Assembly (NCBI GenBank): GCA_001899285.1
Contig: MKWA01000022.1
Span: 62,001-126,000 of the forward strand
From: Rhizobiales bacterium 64-17
Lineage (GTDB): Bacteria; Pseudomonadota; Alphaproteobacteria; Rhizobiales; Xanthobacteraceae
Length of the DNA stretch: 64,000 bases
Direction of reading: 5' to 3'
The first letter of the stretch is position 1; the number at the start of each line of letters is the position of its first letter. Positions 1-9,645 of this stretch are shown one piece after another. The notes beneath the pieces are model-generated. The model saw only the letters and a program-made list of their open reading frames with translations, searched no databases and was not told the origin of the DNA. A program made the position numbers and the translations under genes.

Positions 1-1
1 C

Positions 2-706
2 GACGTGACCCTGTCGGTGGCCGAGGGCGAGTTTGTCTCGATCCTCGGCCCGTCCGGCTGCGGCAAGTCGACCCTGCTCTATATCGTCGGCGGCTTCGTC
101 GAACCGACGGCCGGCCGCGTGCTGGTAAAGGACGTGCCGGTGCGCGGGCCGGGGCCGGACCGTGGACCGGTGTTCCAGGAATTCGCGTTGTTTCCATGGA
201 AGACCGTGCTCGGCAATGTGATGTACGGCTTGCAGCAGGGCGGCGTGCCGCGCGCCGAGGCGCTGGCGCGCTCGCGCGAATTGCTGACCATGGTGCGGTT
301 GTCGGCCTACGAGAATTTCTATCCCAAGGAATTGTCCGGCGGCATGAAGCAGCGCGTCGCCATCGCGCGCACGCTCGCCTATCGCCCGAACATTCTGCTG
401 ATGGATGAACCGTTTGGCGCGCTTGACGCGCATACCCGCACCGGCCTGCAGAACGATCTGCTGCACATCTGGGACAAGGACCGCAAGACGGTGCTGTTCG
501 TCACTCACAGCGTCGAAGAGGCGGTGTTTCTCTCCGACCGCGTGGTGATGATGTCCAGCGCGCCGGGGCGCATCAAACAGATCTTCGACATCGACCTGCC
601 GCGGCCGCGCTCGCGTGCCGAACTGCTGCTCGACCGGCGGTTCCAGGATTACGTGGTCGAGATCGAGAAAATGTTTGACGATACCGCGCAGCAGGCGCCG
701 GCATGA
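2..706 (+). CDS. ABC transporter ATP-binding protein, nitrate/sulfonate/taurine type (5' partial)
   Basis: This is the ATPase of an importer that energises uptake of a small anion or organic compound at the inner membrane. The gene is cut by the window edge: the frame is open from base 2, and the GTG at 5 lies inside a normal beta strand, so it is unlikely to be the real start. Visible motifs are Walker A GPSGCGKST, the signature LSGGMKQRVAIART, Walker B ILLMDEP followed by FGALD, and the switch His in VTHSVEEA. This combination is typical of the SsuB/TauB/NrtD group. The stop overlaps the next start (ATGA at 703-706), so the gene is translationally linked to two permeases. The binding protein is probably upstream of the window. 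Substrate is unknown. Confidence 0.9.
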   Translation, partial: DVTLSVAEGEFVSILGPSGCGKSTLLYIVGGFVEPTAGRVLVKDVPVRGPGPDRGPVFQEFALFPWKTVLGNVMYGLQQGGVPRAEALARSRELLTMVRLSAYENFYPKELSGGMKQRVAIARTLAYRPNILLMDEPFGALDAHTRTGLQNDLLHIWDKDRKTVLFVTHSVEEAVFLSDRVVMMSSAPGRIKQIFDIDLPRPRSRAELLLDRRFQDYVVEIEKMFDDTAQQAPA

Positions 707-1485
707 CACGGCTGACGTCGATCCCCGGTCTGCCGCCGTTGCTCGCTTGTCTCGGCATATTGGTGGTGTGGGAATTGCTGGCGCGCTGGTATGGGCTCAA
801 CGGCCTGCCGCCGGCGTCGCAGGCGCTGCCGCAGATCCCGCACATTCTCTCGGACAAGGAATCGCTGATCGACATGGGCGAATCGCTGCGCCGCATGGCG
901 ATCGGTTACGGGCTCGCCCTGCTGATCGCGGTGCCGATCGGATTGTGGATGGGCCGCAGCCGATATGCGGCGGCGTTCTTCAATCCGCTGATGATGGTGA
1001 TCTATCCGGTGCCGAAGGCGGCGCTGATGCCGATCATCATGCTGTGGCTCGGCGTCGGCGATGCGTCGAAGACGCTGGTCATCTTCCTCGGCGTCACGCT
1101 GCCGCTGATCTATCATTCCTATCAGGGCAGCCGCGCGGTCGAGGAAAAGCTCCTCTGGTCCGCATCCGCCATGGGGCTTGGCGGCTTTGCGCGGCTGTGG
1201 CGCGTCGTGCTACCGGCGGCGCTGCCGGAAATCCTCGTCGGCTGCAAGACCGGGCTGGTGCTCGCCTTGATCACGATGGTGACGAGCGAGATGATCGCGC
1301 GGCAGGCCGGCATCGGCAATATCGTGTTCGTGTCGCTCGATCTCGGCGCCTACGACACCGTCTACGCGATGATCGTCATCATCGGCATGCTCGGCATCCT
1401 GTTCGATGTCGGCTTCGAGGTGCTGCGGCGCCGTCTGGTCGGCTGGGCGGATTCACCTCACACCATCATGGTGGGCAGCGCATGA
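703..1485 (+). CDS. ABC transporter permease, SsuC/TauC family
   Basis: A 260-residue inner-membrane permease with about six hydrophobic segments. The cytoplasmic EAA-type coupling loop is visible around EEKLLWSASAMGLGG followed by VVLPAALPEIL, which is the binding-protein-dependent transport (BPD_transp_1) signature. It starts with an ATG that overlaps the stop of the ATPase gene and ends in an ATGA overlap with a second permease, so all three are one operon. A pair of non-identical permeases suggests a heterodimeric channel, less common for this family than a homodimer. The substrate cannot be read from sequence. Confidence 0.88.
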   Translation: MTRLTSIPGLPPLLACLGILVVWELLARWYGLNGLPPASQALPQIPHILSDKESLIDMGESLRRMAIGYGLALLIAVPIGLWMGRSRYAAAFFNPLMMVIYPVPKAALMPIIMLWLGVGDASKTLVIFLGVTLPLIYHSYQGSRAVEEKLLWSASAMGLGGFARLWRVVLPAALPEILVGCKTGLVLALITMVTSEMIARQAGIGNIVFVSLDLGAYDTVYAMIVIIGMLGILFDVGFEVLRRRLVGWADSPHTIMVGSA

Positions 1486-2252
1486 ATGCCGTGCGGCAAT
1501 GGTCGGAGCGGCTGATCGGCGCGGTGCCGATCATCGGCCTGCTCGCTTTGTGGCAGGCGATCGCCATGTCCGGGCTCGCGCCGCCGGCGCTGCTGCCGAC
1601 GCCGGGTGTGGTGTTCGCGCGCTTCTTCCAGCAGCTCGGCTCGCCGGCGTTTCTCGATCATGCGGCGGTGACGCTCTACCGGCTGTTTGCCGGCTTCATG
1701 ATCGCGGTGGTGATGGGCGTCACGCTTGGCATCGCCGCGGTCGGCAGCCGGGCGTTCGCCGCGATTGTGACGCCGGTGGTGCGGGTACTGGCGCCGGTGC
1801 CGAAGATCGCGCTCTATCCGGCACTGACTCTGACGCTTGGCTATGACGATGCCTCGAAGATCGCGCTGGTGATCGCCGACGCCATGTTCCCGATCCTGCT
1901 CGCCACCTATCAGGGCGCGAGCGCCGTCGAGCCGAAGCTGGCCTGGTCGGCGCGCGCGGCAGGCGTGTCGCCGGTACGCACGCTGTTCACCGTGGTGCTG
2001 CCGGCGGCGATGCCGTCGGTGCTCACCGGCGCGCGCATCGGCCTGATCATCTCCTGCATCGTCGTCTTTTTGGCTGAGATGATCACCTCGACCGACGGGC
2101 TCGGCCACCTGCTGATGCGTGCCGCGCGCAACTTCCAGACGGTCGATATGTTCGTGCCGCTGATCGCGATCTCGATGCTCGGGCTGATGCTCAACGCGCT
2201 GTTCAATCTGGTACGCCGCCGCCTGCTGCGCGGCTTCCCGGAAGAGAAATAG
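1482..2252 (+). CDS. ABC transporter permease, SsuC/TauC family (second subunit)
   Basis: A 256-residue permease homologous to the preceding one, beginning at the ATG that overlaps its stop codon. The EAA loop reads EPKLAWSARAAGVS followed by VVLPAAMPSVLTG. Several hydrophobic helices precede and follow it. I chose the ATG at 1482 rather than any longer open frame because the longer frame reads antisense-like, Arg-rich sequence through the upstream permease gene. It is the last gene of the rightward transporter operon and runs tail-to-tail into a dehydrogenase gene on the other strand, with only two bases between them. Confidence 0.88.
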   Translation: MNAVRQWSERLIGAVPIIGLLALWQAIAMSGLAPPALLPTPGVVFARFFQQLGSPAFLDHAAVTLYRLFAGFMIAVVMGVTLGIAAVGSRAFAAIVTPVVRVLAPVPKIALYPALTLTLGYDDASKIALVIADAMFPILLATYQGASAVEPKLAWSARAAGVSPVRTLFTVVLPAAMPSVLTGARIGLIISCIVVFLAEMITSTDGLGHLLMRAARNFQTVDMFVPLIAISMLGLMLNALFNLVRRRLLRGFPEEK

Positions 2253-2254
2253 CG

Positions 2255-3244
2255 TCAGTCGTTCAGCACCGGTGGACGCACCAGCTTCAGCTGGTCGAGC
2301 ATGGCGATGAAGGCGCCCAGCCGCTCGCGGCGATAGCTGTCAAGGTCAAGGTTCTCGTAATTGAGGAAACCTTGCCCGGTGCGCAATCCGATGCGGCCCT
2401 CGCTCATATTGCGCTCGATGATCTCCGGCGCGGCGTAGCGGTCGCTGTCCAGTGCCTTGGACAGATAGCGGCTCGCATAGAAGAGAATGTCGCCGCCGCC
2501 CCAGTCGATGAATTCGAGCAGGCCGAGCACGGCGAAACGGAAACCAAATCCGTATTTAATCGCCTTGTCGAGGTCTTCGGCGCTGGCGACGCCTTCCTCG
2601 ACCATACGGGCGGCTTCGTTCATCGCCAGTGCCTGGATACGCGGGACAATGTAGCCCGGCCGCGCGGCGCAGACGACCGGCACCTTGCCGACGGATTCCA
2701 GAAGCTGCTTGAGCCGCTCGGTGACGGCCGGATCGGTGCGCTTGCCGGGCGAGAGTTCGACCAGCGGCACCAGATAAGCGGGATTGAGCCAGTGCGCGTT
2801 GAGGAAGCGCTCCGGCCGGTCGACGGAATCCGAGAGATCGTCGACGAGAATGGTGGAGGTAGTCGAGGCGATGATGGCATCCGGCGCCGTCATCGCGCTG
2901 GCGCTGGCAAACGCCTCGCGCTTCATCGCCACCACTTCCGGGATGCCCTCGAACACGACTGTCGCGCGCCCCAGTGCATGCGCGGCGTCGTCGTGACCGA
3001 TCACCGAAATGCGCTGCGCGATGGTCGCGACATCCTGCTCGTGGAACATGCCGAGCTGCGCCAGCATACGCAGCGTCTCCGTGACCTCGCGCATCACATC
3101 GGCGCGAAGCGTCTCCAGTCCAGCGGCATCGCGCGGCTTGAAGTCGATGACATCGACAGCGTGCCCGACATAGGCGAACACCACGGCAATGCCGCGGCCC
3201 ATGCGGCCCGCGCCGAGGCAGGCGATACGCTCGCGCGTCGTCAT
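2255..3244 (-). CDS. 3-hydroxyacyl-CoA dehydrogenase family protein
   Basis: A 329-residue NAD-dependent dehydrogenase that would oxidise a 3-hydroxyacyl-CoA (or a short hydroxyacid such as carnitine, in some relatives) to the 3-keto compound. The N-terminal Rossmann motif is GAGRMGRG near residue 11, and the family's catalytic His-x-x-Asn-Pro is present as HWLNP. The C-terminal helical 3HCDH domain follows (the GFGFRFAVLGLLEF region). I chose the ATG at 3244 because it sits directly before the Rossmann strand; a start 20 codons upstream would add an unconserved Cys/Arg stretch overlapping the neighbour. It is the last gene of the leftward operon with the opine dehydrogenase, CoA ligase and liv-type transporter, which suggests beta-oxidation of an imported acid. 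Confidence 0.85.
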   Translation of the reverse strand: MTTRERIACLGAGRMGRGIAVVFAYVGHAVDVIDFKPRDAAGLETLRADVMREVTETLRMLAQLGMFHEQDVATIAQRISVIGHDDAAHALGRATVVFEGIPEVVAMKREAFASASAMTAPDAIIASTTSTILVDDLSDSVDRPERFLNAHWLNPAYLVPLVELSPGKRTDPAVTERLKQLLESVGKVPVVCAARPGYIVPRIQALAMNEAARMVEEGVASAEDLDKAIKYGFGFRFAVLGLLEFIDWGGGDILFYASRYLSKALDSDRYAAPEIIERNMSEGRIGLRTGQGFLNYENLDLDSYRRERLGAFIAMLDQLKLVRPPVLND

Positions 3245-3257
3245 TGGAAGCCCGCGC

Positions 3258-4352
3258 TCATTGGAAACCATCGTGCAGCAGCGTCTGCAGGCCGGCGCGG
3301 TCAAGGTGACCGAAGCCGAGTTTCGTCAGCGTGCGGCCGGTGTGCATGAAATCCTCGCCGCAGACCGCGCCGCCGATCGAGGCGAAGGCACGCGCCAGCG
3401 GCACCGGCACCTTGGCCAGATCGGCGACGGAAATCAGGAACGACAGGCCGATACGCGTATCCTCGCGCATGTATCGATGCTCGGTGAGAACGATGTGCTC
3501 GCGCCAGTCGCCGGAGTCGGTGAGCCGGTCATGCGAGCCGCGGCCGTACATCCATTCGTCGCCTTCCTTGGCATAGTGATCGGCGAGGGGAAAATGCGGC
3601 GCACCGTAACCAAGTTCGCTGCGCACGGCGATGCGTTCGGCATCGAGCGCGCTGGTGACGCGGCGGATCGCCGGCTGCGTGCCTTCCTTGTGAATGTCCC
3701 AGCGGTCGAAATGTTCGAGCGGTCCGGCATTCATGGTGATCAGCGGCGGATGGATGATCGGTCCCGCATTCATCAGCGCACCGGACAGCGCGTCGCCGCA
3801 ATCCTCGATCACGTTCGGGAACACGGCGGAGATCACCGACAGCGCGTGCGCCTTGCGCACCAGCGGAAAGACGCCGGTCGGCAGCCGCTTGGCGCGCACG
3901 GTGATCGCCACCTCGAACGGTCCGTGCTTGCGGGTGAGCCACGGCAGCGTGCCGGTCTCCGCGAACGAGGCTTGCGCGCGATTGCCGGCGTCCCATGCCG
4001 CCTTGGCGAAGATCATCGCGCCGAACGTGCCGGGCGGCAGATACACTACCTGACCGTCGCGCAGATGCGGTGCGAGCAGTTTGGCGATGTCGGCCTGCGC
4101 CGTCGCCGGCGCGGGGCAAAGGATCAGCTCCGCGTCCTTCACCGCGGCCGCGATGTCGTTGGTGATGTCGGCAATCTTGATATCGCGCTTGCCGTTGAAA
4201 TCCTTGACGGTGATGGTGTTGCCGTTGGCGCGATGCTGCGCAACCGCGTCACGGTCGCGCCGCCATAGCCATGTCTCATGCCCGGCTGCCGCCATGTCGG
4301 CCGCCGCCGCGAACGAGCCGTTCCCGCCGCCCAGGACTGCAATGCGCATCAT
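3258..4352 (-). CDS. NAD/NADP octopine/nopaline (opine) dehydrogenase family protein
   Basis: A 364-residue protein with an N-terminal dinucleotide fold (LGGGNGSFAAAADMAAAG) and a C-terminal all-helical domain of the opine dehydrogenase family, which contains LSGALMNAGPIIHPP and a conserved His followed by a DRLTDSG-like stretch. Family members reductively join an amino acid to a 2-oxoacid or run the reverse oxidation. Bacterial members of unknown role are often found beside amino-acid ABC transporters, as here. A GAGGA ribosome-binding site precedes two adjacent ATG codons at 4352 and 4349; spacing slightly favours the second. The gene lies 12 bases downstream of the CoA ligase and 13 upstream of the hydroxyacyl-CoA dehydrogenase. 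The real substrate is unknown. Confidence 0.8.
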   Translation of the reverse strand: MMRIAVLGGGNGSFAAAADMAAAGHETWLWRRDRDAVAQHRANGNTITVKDFNGKRDIKIADITNDIAAAVKDAELILCPAPATAQADIAKLLAPHLRDGQVVYLPPGTFGAMIFAKAAWDAGNRAQASFAETGTLPWLTRKHGPFEVAITVRAKRLPTGVFPLVRKAHALSVISAVFPNVIEDCGDALSGALMNAGPIIHPPLITMNAGPLEHFDRWDIHKEGTQPAIRRVTSALDAERIAVRSELGYGAPHFPLADHYAKEGDEWMYGRGSHDRLTDSGDWREHIVLTEHRYMREDTRIGLSFLISVADLAKVPVPLARAFASIGGAVCGEDFMHTGRTLTKLGFGHLDRAGLQTLLHDGFQ

Positions 4353-4364
4353 CGATCCTCGTTC

Positions 4365-5978
4365 TTATCGCTTGCTGCGCGACACCGGGCCGCGATCGAA
4401 CGTCGTTGTGGTGACGCCGCGCTCGCGCAGCTTGAATTTCTGCACCTTGCCGTTCTCGGTCGCCGGCAGAACTGTCATGAATTCCAGATAGCGGGGGACC
4501 GCGAAATAGGCGAGGCGCGGTTCGCAATAGGCGATCAATTCCGCCGGCGCCAGCGACGTACCGTCGCGCAGGATCACCGCCGCCATCACCTCGTCCTCGG
4601 CAAGCTCGGAGCGCACCGGGAACACGGCGGCATTGGCGACCGCTGGATGACTGAGCAGCACCTGCTCGACTTCGTAGGATGAGATGTTCTCGCCGCGCCG
4701 GCGGATCGCGTCCTTGACGCGATCGACGAAGCGGAAATAGCCGTCCGGCTGCCGGATGACGCGATCGCCGGTATGAAACCAGAGATTGCGCCACGCTTCC
4801 ACGGTCTTGTCATCGGCGCCGAAATAGCCGGTGGCGAAGGCGAACGGATCGTCGGCACGGACGACCAGTTCGCCGGCGATGCCATCCGGCACCGGATTGT
4901 CCTGATCGTCGACCACGCGCGCATCGAAGCCGTCGAATGCCGGACCCATGCAGCCGGGCTGCTGATGGTCGATCGGCGCGCCGATGGCGAAATTGGTCTC
5001 GGTGGAGGCCCAGCCTTCCAGCAAGCGGATACCGGTGCGCGCGGTGAAATCGCCGTGGAAGCGCGCCGGCACGCCTGGCGCGAGCGCGACGCGCGTGCGG
5101 TGGTTGCGCTCGGCCGCATCGGGCGTGCGCGACAGCAGGATCGGGACCATGGCGCCGAGCAGGAACGTCACGGTTGCGTTCGAGCGCGTCAGCGCGTCGA
5201 AGAATCCGGATGCGGAGAAGCGCGTCTCGTAGTGGACATGGCCGCCGATCAGCAGCGCTTGATAAAAAGTGTTGAGCGCATTGGTGTGAAACAGCGGCAA
5301 AGTGGTCGAGAGCACGTCGCCCTCGCGCAATTCCAGCAGCGAGGCGGTATTGACGCCCCACCAGAAATATTGCCCGTGCGGGCAGCACACGCCTTTCGAC
5401 AGGCCGGTGGTTCCGGAGGTGTACAGGATCAATGCCATATCGCCGGGCCGCACGGGGGCCGGCGGGAGCGGCGCGGCATCGCGCGGCATCGGCGCGATGG
5501 TCGCGGGCAGCGCGATCGACGCGGATGCGCCGATGGTCCAGATCGTGTCAAGGGCGAGGGTCGCCGGGTCGAGCAGCGCGAGATTGTCGGCGAAGCTGGT
5601 TTCGAGCACGAGCAGGCGTGCGCCGCTGTTCGACAGCATGTGCTGAAGCTGCGGCCCGCGCGAGGCAGTGTTGAGCGGCACCAGCACTGCGCCGAGCCAG
5701 GCGCAGCCGAGCAACAGCTCGATGAATTCGATCCGGTTCGAGCAGATGATGGCGACGCGGTTGCCGGCGCGTACGCCTGCCGCATGCAAGGCACCGGCAC
5801 AGCGGGCCGCGGCAGCGCAGGCGGCATCATAAGTGAGGGTAGTGTCCCCGAACGTAACCAGCGGCGCGCCGCCGTTCTTGCCAGCCTGACGCTGCAGCAT
5901 CGCCGTCAGCGTGCGTTCCTCCGGCGAGAAGGCGCCGATCCAGTGTCGTCGTAACGTGGACGCGCCGGTCTGCTTCAT
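4365..5978 (-). CDS. AMP-forming acyl-CoA synthetase (CaiC/long-chain-fatty-acid ligase type)
   Basis: A 537-residue adenylate-forming ligase that would make an acyl-CoA from a free acid, ATP and CoA. The P-loop-like AMP motif is [13 protein letters not shown], the A5 motif is [12 protein letters not shown], and the hinge/A8 region reads [10 protein letters not shown] then [19 protein letters not shown]. The C-terminal catalytic Lys (A10) is likely in [12 protein letters not shown]. Its start ATG overlaps the stop of the LivF gene (5975-5978), so ligase and transporter are co-translated and the ligase probably activates the imported substrate. It resembles crotonobetaine/carnitine-CoA ligases in layout, but specificity cannot be assigned. 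A second ligase of the same superfamily sits in the divergent operon at 14121. Confidence 0.88.
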   Translation of the reverse strand: MKQTGASTLRRHWIGAFSPEERTLTAMLQRQAGKNGGAPLVTFGDTTLTYDAACAAAARCAGALHAAGVRAGNRVAIICSNRIEFIELLLGCAWLGAVLVPLNTASRGPQLQHMLSNSGARLLVLETSFADNLALLDPATLALDTIWTIGASASIALPATIAPMPRDAAPLPPAPVRPGDMALILYTSGTTGLSKGVCCPHGQYFWWGVNTASLLELREGDVLSTTLPLFHTNALNTFYQALLIGGHVHYETRFSASGFFDALTRSNATVTFLLGAMVPILLSRTPDAAERNHRTRVALAPGVPARFHGDFTARTGIRLLEGWASTETNFAIGAPIDHQQPGCMGPAFDGFDARVVDDQDNPVPDGIAGELVVRADDPFAFATGYFGADDKTVEAWRNLWFHTGDRVIRQPDGYFRFVDRVKDAIRRRGENISSYEVEQVLLSHPAVANAAVFPVRSELAEDEVMAAVILRDGTSLAPAELIAYCEPRLAYFAVPRYLEFMTVLPATENGKVQKFKLRERGVTTTTFDRGPVSRSKR

Positions 5979-6697
5979 TCCACTTTGCCGCCGAGATAGC
6001 TGGCGATGACCTTCGGATCATGGATCAGACCGGAGGCCGGCCCGCTGTGGACGATGCTGCCGGTCTCCAGCACATAGCCGTAGTCGGCGGTTTCCAGCGC
6101 GGCGCGGGCGTTCTGTTCGACCAGCAGGATCGACACGCCGAGTTCGCGCAGGCTCATGACGATCCGGAAAATCTCGCGCACGATCAGCGGCGCGAGGCCG
6201 AGGCTCGGTTCGTCGAGCAGCAGCAGGCGCGGCTTCGCCATCAGCGCACGGCCGAGCGCCAGCATCTGCCGCTCGCCGCCGGAGAGCGTGCCGGCGAGCT
6301 GCGTGCGCCGCTCCGCGAGCCGCGGGAAGCGGGCATAGACCTGGTCGAGTTCGGCGTCGAGCGATTTACGGTTGGTCCAGTGGGTATAGGCGCCGAGGAT
6401 CAGATTGTCGGCGACCGTCATCTCCGTGAACAGTTCGCGGCTTTCCGGCACCAGGCAGATGCCGCGGCGGACACGCTCCTCGGTGCCGAAGCGGCGCATG
6501 TCGGCGCCGTCATAGCGCACCGTGCCGGTGGAGGGCAGAAGGCCCATGATGGCCGCGAGCATCGTCGTCTTGCCGGCGCCGTTCGGGCCGATCACGGTGA
6601 CGATCTGCCCGGTCTGCATCTCCAGCGAGACACCGCTGACGGCCTCGACCTTGCCGTAAGCGACGTGCAGATCCTCGACGGCGAGAAGCGTGCTCAT
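5975..6697 (-). CDS. livF: Branched-chain amino acid-type ABC transporter ATPase (LivF)
   Basis: A 240-residue ATPase of the high-affinity branched-chain amino acid/aromatic acid importer class. Walker A is GPNGAGKTT, the signature is [15 protein letters not shown] and Walker B is [11 protein letters not shown]. The [10 protein letters not shown] wording is typical for LivF rather than LivG. It overlaps the fused LivM-LivG gene upstream by four bases (6694-6697) and the CoA ligase downstream by four. In Hyphomicrobiales such systems often carry aromatic acids or amides rather than leucine, so the gene symbol indicates family only. Confidence 0.88.
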   Translation of the reverse strand: MSTLLAVEDLHVAYGKVEAVSGVSLEMQTGQIVTVIGPNGAGKTTMLAAIMGLLPSTGTVRYDGADMRRFGTEERVRRGICLVPESRELFTEMTVADNLILGAYTHWTNRKSLDAELDQVYARFPRLAERRTQLAGTLSGGERQMLALGRALMAKPRLLLLDEPSLGLAPLIVREIFRIVMSLRELGVSILLVEQNARAALETADYGYVLETGSIVHSGPASGLIHDPKVIASYLGGKVE

Positions 6698-8463
6698 GCA
6701 ACGCCTCCGAGATAGGCTTCCTGCACGCGCGCGTCGGCACGGATGAGGGCTGGCTCGCCCTCGGCGAGTTTGGCGCCGAAATCGACGACGACGATGCGGT
6801 CGACCAGGTTCATGACGAATTCCATGTCGTGCTCGACCAGCACGATGGTCATGCCCTCGGCGCGCAAGCCGCGCAGCAGGTCGGACAGGGTCTGCTTCTC
6901 GAGACGGCGCAGGCCGGCGGCCGGCTCGTCGAGGATCATCAACGTCGGATCGGCGGCGAGCGCCCGTGCGACCTCGAGCAGACGTTGTTGGCCGAGTGCG
7001 AGATTGCCGGCGAGATCACCATATTTCCCGCCGAGACCGACGCGCTGCAACTGCCGCAATGCCTCATGGCGCGCCGAGGCTTCTTCCTTGCGGTCGAGCC
7101 GCAACGCGCCGGTGAGGAATCCGGCGCCGGTGCGCGGATAGAGGCCGAGCATCACGTTGTCGATGCAGGTCATGTTGGGGCGCAGCTTCACATGCTGGAA
7201 GGTGCGCGCCATGCCGGCGGCGGCGATGCGCCGCGACGGCAGCGTGGTGATGTCGGTCCCCTGAAAGCGGATGGTGCCGCTGTTTGGTTTCAGTACGCCG
7301 GTGATCAGGTTGAGCAGCGTGCTCTTGCCGGCGCCGTTCGGACCGATCAGGCCGAGCACCTCGCCGGATCGCACCTCGAAGCTGACGTCGTTGACGGCAA
7401 TGAGCGCGCCGAACCGCTTCACCGCATTCCGCACGCTCAGGACGGGGTTTTGTGCCGCCGTCTGCTGATGCGCGCGCGGCGGTAGCGCCGGCGCATCGAC
7501 CACCGGTCGGGGCTTCGGTCGCGGCAGCAGGCGCTTGATCATCAGCACGACGCCGCCGCGCGCTTTTTGCAGCAACACGATGAACAGCACGCCGAACACG
7601 ACCACTTCGAGCTGCGCGCTGTAGCGGGTGAAGGCCGGCAGCACGTCCTGCAGGATGTTCTTGATCAGCGTGACGATGGCCGAGCCGATCACTGCGCCGA
7701 CGATCTGCCCGGCGCCGCCGACCAGCGCCATCAGCAGAAGTTCGATGCCGGCGCGCACGTCGAACGGGGCGGGGCCAACGTAACGTTGCACATGCGCGTA
7801 GAGCCAGCCCGACAGGCCGGCGAGCACGCCGCCGAGCACGAACACGGCAAGCCGCATCCGGAACGCATTGATCGCCAGACTCTCGACCAGCGCGGTTCCG
7901 CCGCGCAGCGCGCGAATGGCGCGGCCCTGTCGCGAGTCGAGCAGGTTGTGACAGAGCAGCATCGCCAGGCCGAGGACGATCCAGCAGAAGTAATAGGCAG
8001 CCGTGGTGCCCTCGAACGATAGCTGGCCGATACGGATCGCAGGAATGCCCGACAGGCCGCTATAGCGGCCGAGCATGTCGAGATTGCCGAACAGGAAGAA
8101 GATCGCGATGCCCCAGGCGATGGTGCTCAATGGCAGGAAATGACCGCTCAATCGCAGCGTCGCGGCGCCGAGCACGGTGGCGACGATCGCGGTCATGGCG
8201 AGCGACAGGATGAGGCCGATCCACGGCGAGCCGCCCTGTGTCGCGGTGTACCAGGCGGTCGCGTAGGCACCGATGCCGACGAAGGCGGCCTGTCCGAACG
8301 ATGTGAGCCCGCCGACGCCGGTGAGCAACACGAGGCCGAGCGTCGCCATGGCGTAGATGGCGATGTAGTTCAGCAGGGTGATGGTGAAGCTGCCGAACAG
8401 GAACGGCGCCGCCGCCAGAAAGGCGATTGCGAGAGCGAAAAGGAGGCGCGTGATCGCGGGCAT
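6694..8463 (-). CDS. Fused ABC permease-ATPase (LivM-LivG)
   Basis: A 589-residue protein joining two transporter parts. Residues about 1-310 are a multi-helix LivM-type permease (for example [20 protein letters not shown], the conserved GxxSxGQAAF loop). Residues about 345-589 are a LivG ATPase with Walker [12 protein letters not shown], signature [15 protein letters not shown] and Walker [12 protein letters not shown]. The linker around residues 310-345 is basic and Pro-rich. LivM-LivG fusions occur in several alphaproteobacterial clusters. One chain supplies one permease and one nucleotide-binding domain, and pairs with LivH and LivF. Start and stop overlap both neighbours by four or one bases, so the operon is tightly coupled. 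Confidence 0.88.
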   Translation of the reverse strand: MPAITRLLFALAIAFLAAAPFLFGSFTITLLNYIAIYAMATLGLVLLTGVGGLTSFGQAAFVGIGAYATAWYTATQGGSPWIGLILSLAMTAIVATVLGAATLRLSGHFLPLSTIAWGIAIFFLFGNLDMLGRYSGLSGIPAIRIGQLSFEGTTAAYYFCWIVLGLAMLLCHNLLDSRQGRAIRALRGGTALVESLAINAFRMRLAVFVLGGVLAGLSGWLYAHVQRYVGPAPFDVRAGIELLLMALVGGAGQIVGAVIGSAIVTLIKNILQDVLPAFTRYSAQLEVVVFGVLFIVLLQKARGGVVLMIKRLLPRPKPRPVVDAPALPPRAHQQTAAQNPVLSVRNAVKRFGALIAVNDVSFEVRSGEVLGLIGPNGAGKSTLLNLITGVLKPNSGTIRFQGTDITTLPSRRIAAAGMARTFQHVKLRPNMTCIDNVMLGLYPRTGAGFLTGALRLDRKEEASARHEALRQLQRVGLGGKYGDLAGNLALGQQRLLEVARALAADPTLMILDEPAAGLRRLEKQTLSDLLRGLRAEGMTIVLVEHDMEFVMNLVDRIVVVDFGAKLAEGEPALIRADARVQEAYLGGVA

Positions 8464-9530
8464 CAGGCTTGCCCCTCGCTCTCGTCTTCCTCGATCTCTT
8501 CCTCGACGCCGGTGTGCGAGGTGAAGGACTGCCAGACCAGGATCGGGATCAGTGACGAGAAGACGATCACTTCCTTGAGCGCGCTATCCCAGAACGAGGC
8601 GAAGCTCTCGAAGATGCCGACCAGGATGGCGCCGACTGCGGTCGCCGGATAGCTGACGAGGCCGCCGATGATGGCGCCGACAAAAGCCTTCAGGCCGATC
8701 AGAAAGCCGGAGTCGTAGTAAAGCGTGGCGATCGGCCCGATCAGGATGCCGGAAATGGCGGCGAGCAGCGACGCGATCAGGAACGCCGTGGCGCCTGTGG
8801 TCGAGGGCAAGATGCCGACCAGCCGCGCGCCGACGCGGTTCACCGCTGTGGCCCGCAGCGCCTTGCCGATCAGCGTGCGCTCGAACACGAGATAGAGCAG
8901 GAAGCTGAACAGCGCCGACGACACAACGATCAGGATGCTCTGGCCGGAAATGGTCAGCGCGCCAAGATCGAAGAAGGCGCGGGTCATCGGCTCGGTGCGG
9001 AAGCCTTCCGGACCGAAATACAGGAGCGCAAGCCCCGACATCGCAAAGTGTACGGCCACCGCGACAATCAGCAGTACCAGCACCGACGCATCGGCGAGGG
9101 GCCGGAATGCGATACGATAGAGCAGCGGCGAGATCGGCAGCACCACCGCGACGGTGAGCAGCGTGGCAAGCCACATCGGCAGCGCGTGCATCGACGCAAA
9201 ATACACCACGGCCGCCGGCAGGATCGGCAGCACGGCGTAGAACAGCAGCGCGCGCGGAATGCGGTGTGCGTCGCCCTGCCGGGCGAGGCTCACGACTTCC
9301 ATCACGGTGGCGATCGCGGCCAGTGTCAGCACCAGCCAGACGGTGCCGGGCATCTGTCCGAGCTGCAGCGCCGCGAGCGTCAGCGCCGCATAGCCGACCA
9401 CGTCGCCGAACGGCACGAAGATGACGCGGGTGACGAGGAAGATCAGCACGATCCCCAGCGCGACCAGCACATAGATCGCACCGGTGGAGATGCCGTCCTG
9501 CACCAGCAGCAGGGCGATCTCCCACGTCAT
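8463..9530 (-). CDS. livH: Branched-chain amino acid-type ABC transporter permease (LivH)
   Basis: A 355-residue inner-membrane permease. The N-terminus GISTGAIYVLVALGIVLIF matches LivH, and the LivH-type loop FVGAIIGGLVSYPATAVGAILVG is near the C-terminus. It is some 50 residues longer than classic LivH because of an extra hydrophobic segment around residues 60-120 and an acidic tail rich in Glu. It starts at an ATG at 9530, about 115 bases downstream of the binding-protein stop, with a GC-rich hairpin in the gap (9554-9577) that could lower expression of the membrane genes relative to the binding protein. Confidence 0.85.
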   Translation of the reverse strand: MTWEIALLLVQDGISTGAIYVLVALGIVLIFLVTRVIFVPFGDVVGYAALTLAALQLGQMPGTVWLVLTLAAIATVMEVVSLARQGDAHRIPRALLFYAVLPILPAAVVYFASMHALPMWLATLLTVAVVLPISPLLYRIAFRPLADASVLVLLIVAVAVHFAMSGLALLYFGPEGFRTEPMTRAFFDLGALTISGQSILIVVSSALFSFLLYLVFERTLIGKALRATAVNRVGARLVGILPSTTGATAFLIASLLAAISGILIGPIATLYYDSGFLIGLKAFVGAIIGGLVSYPATAVGAILVGIFESFASFWDSALKEVIVFSSLIPILVWQSFTSHTGVEEEIEEDESEGQA

Positions 9531-9553
9531 GCGATGCGGGCCGCCGTCACGGA

Positions 9554-9577
9554 GCCGCGCGCTGTTTCACGCGCGGC
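9554..9577 (-). terminator. GC-rich hairpin between binding-protein and LivH genes
   Basis: An eight-base-pair perfect stem (GCCGCGCG / CGCGCGGC) with an eight-base loop lies between the substrate-binding protein stop and the LivH start. No U-run follows on the minus strand, so it is more likely an mRNA-stabilising or attenuating stem than a full terminator. Such stems downstream of binding-protein genes are a usual way to make the soluble protein in excess. Confidence 0.4.
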
Positions 9578-9645
9578 CTGATGGTGGAGTTGAAGCAAAG
9601 ACATCGTCGTCTCCGCGGCTGCCTGGGTTCGAGCCGAACCGCGGA

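Noticed and set aside
615-1481. Long N-terminal extension of the second ABC permease
   Set aside because: The frame is out of phase with the conserved first permease and Arg/Ala-rich; the ATG at 1482 in an ATGA overlap is a far better start.
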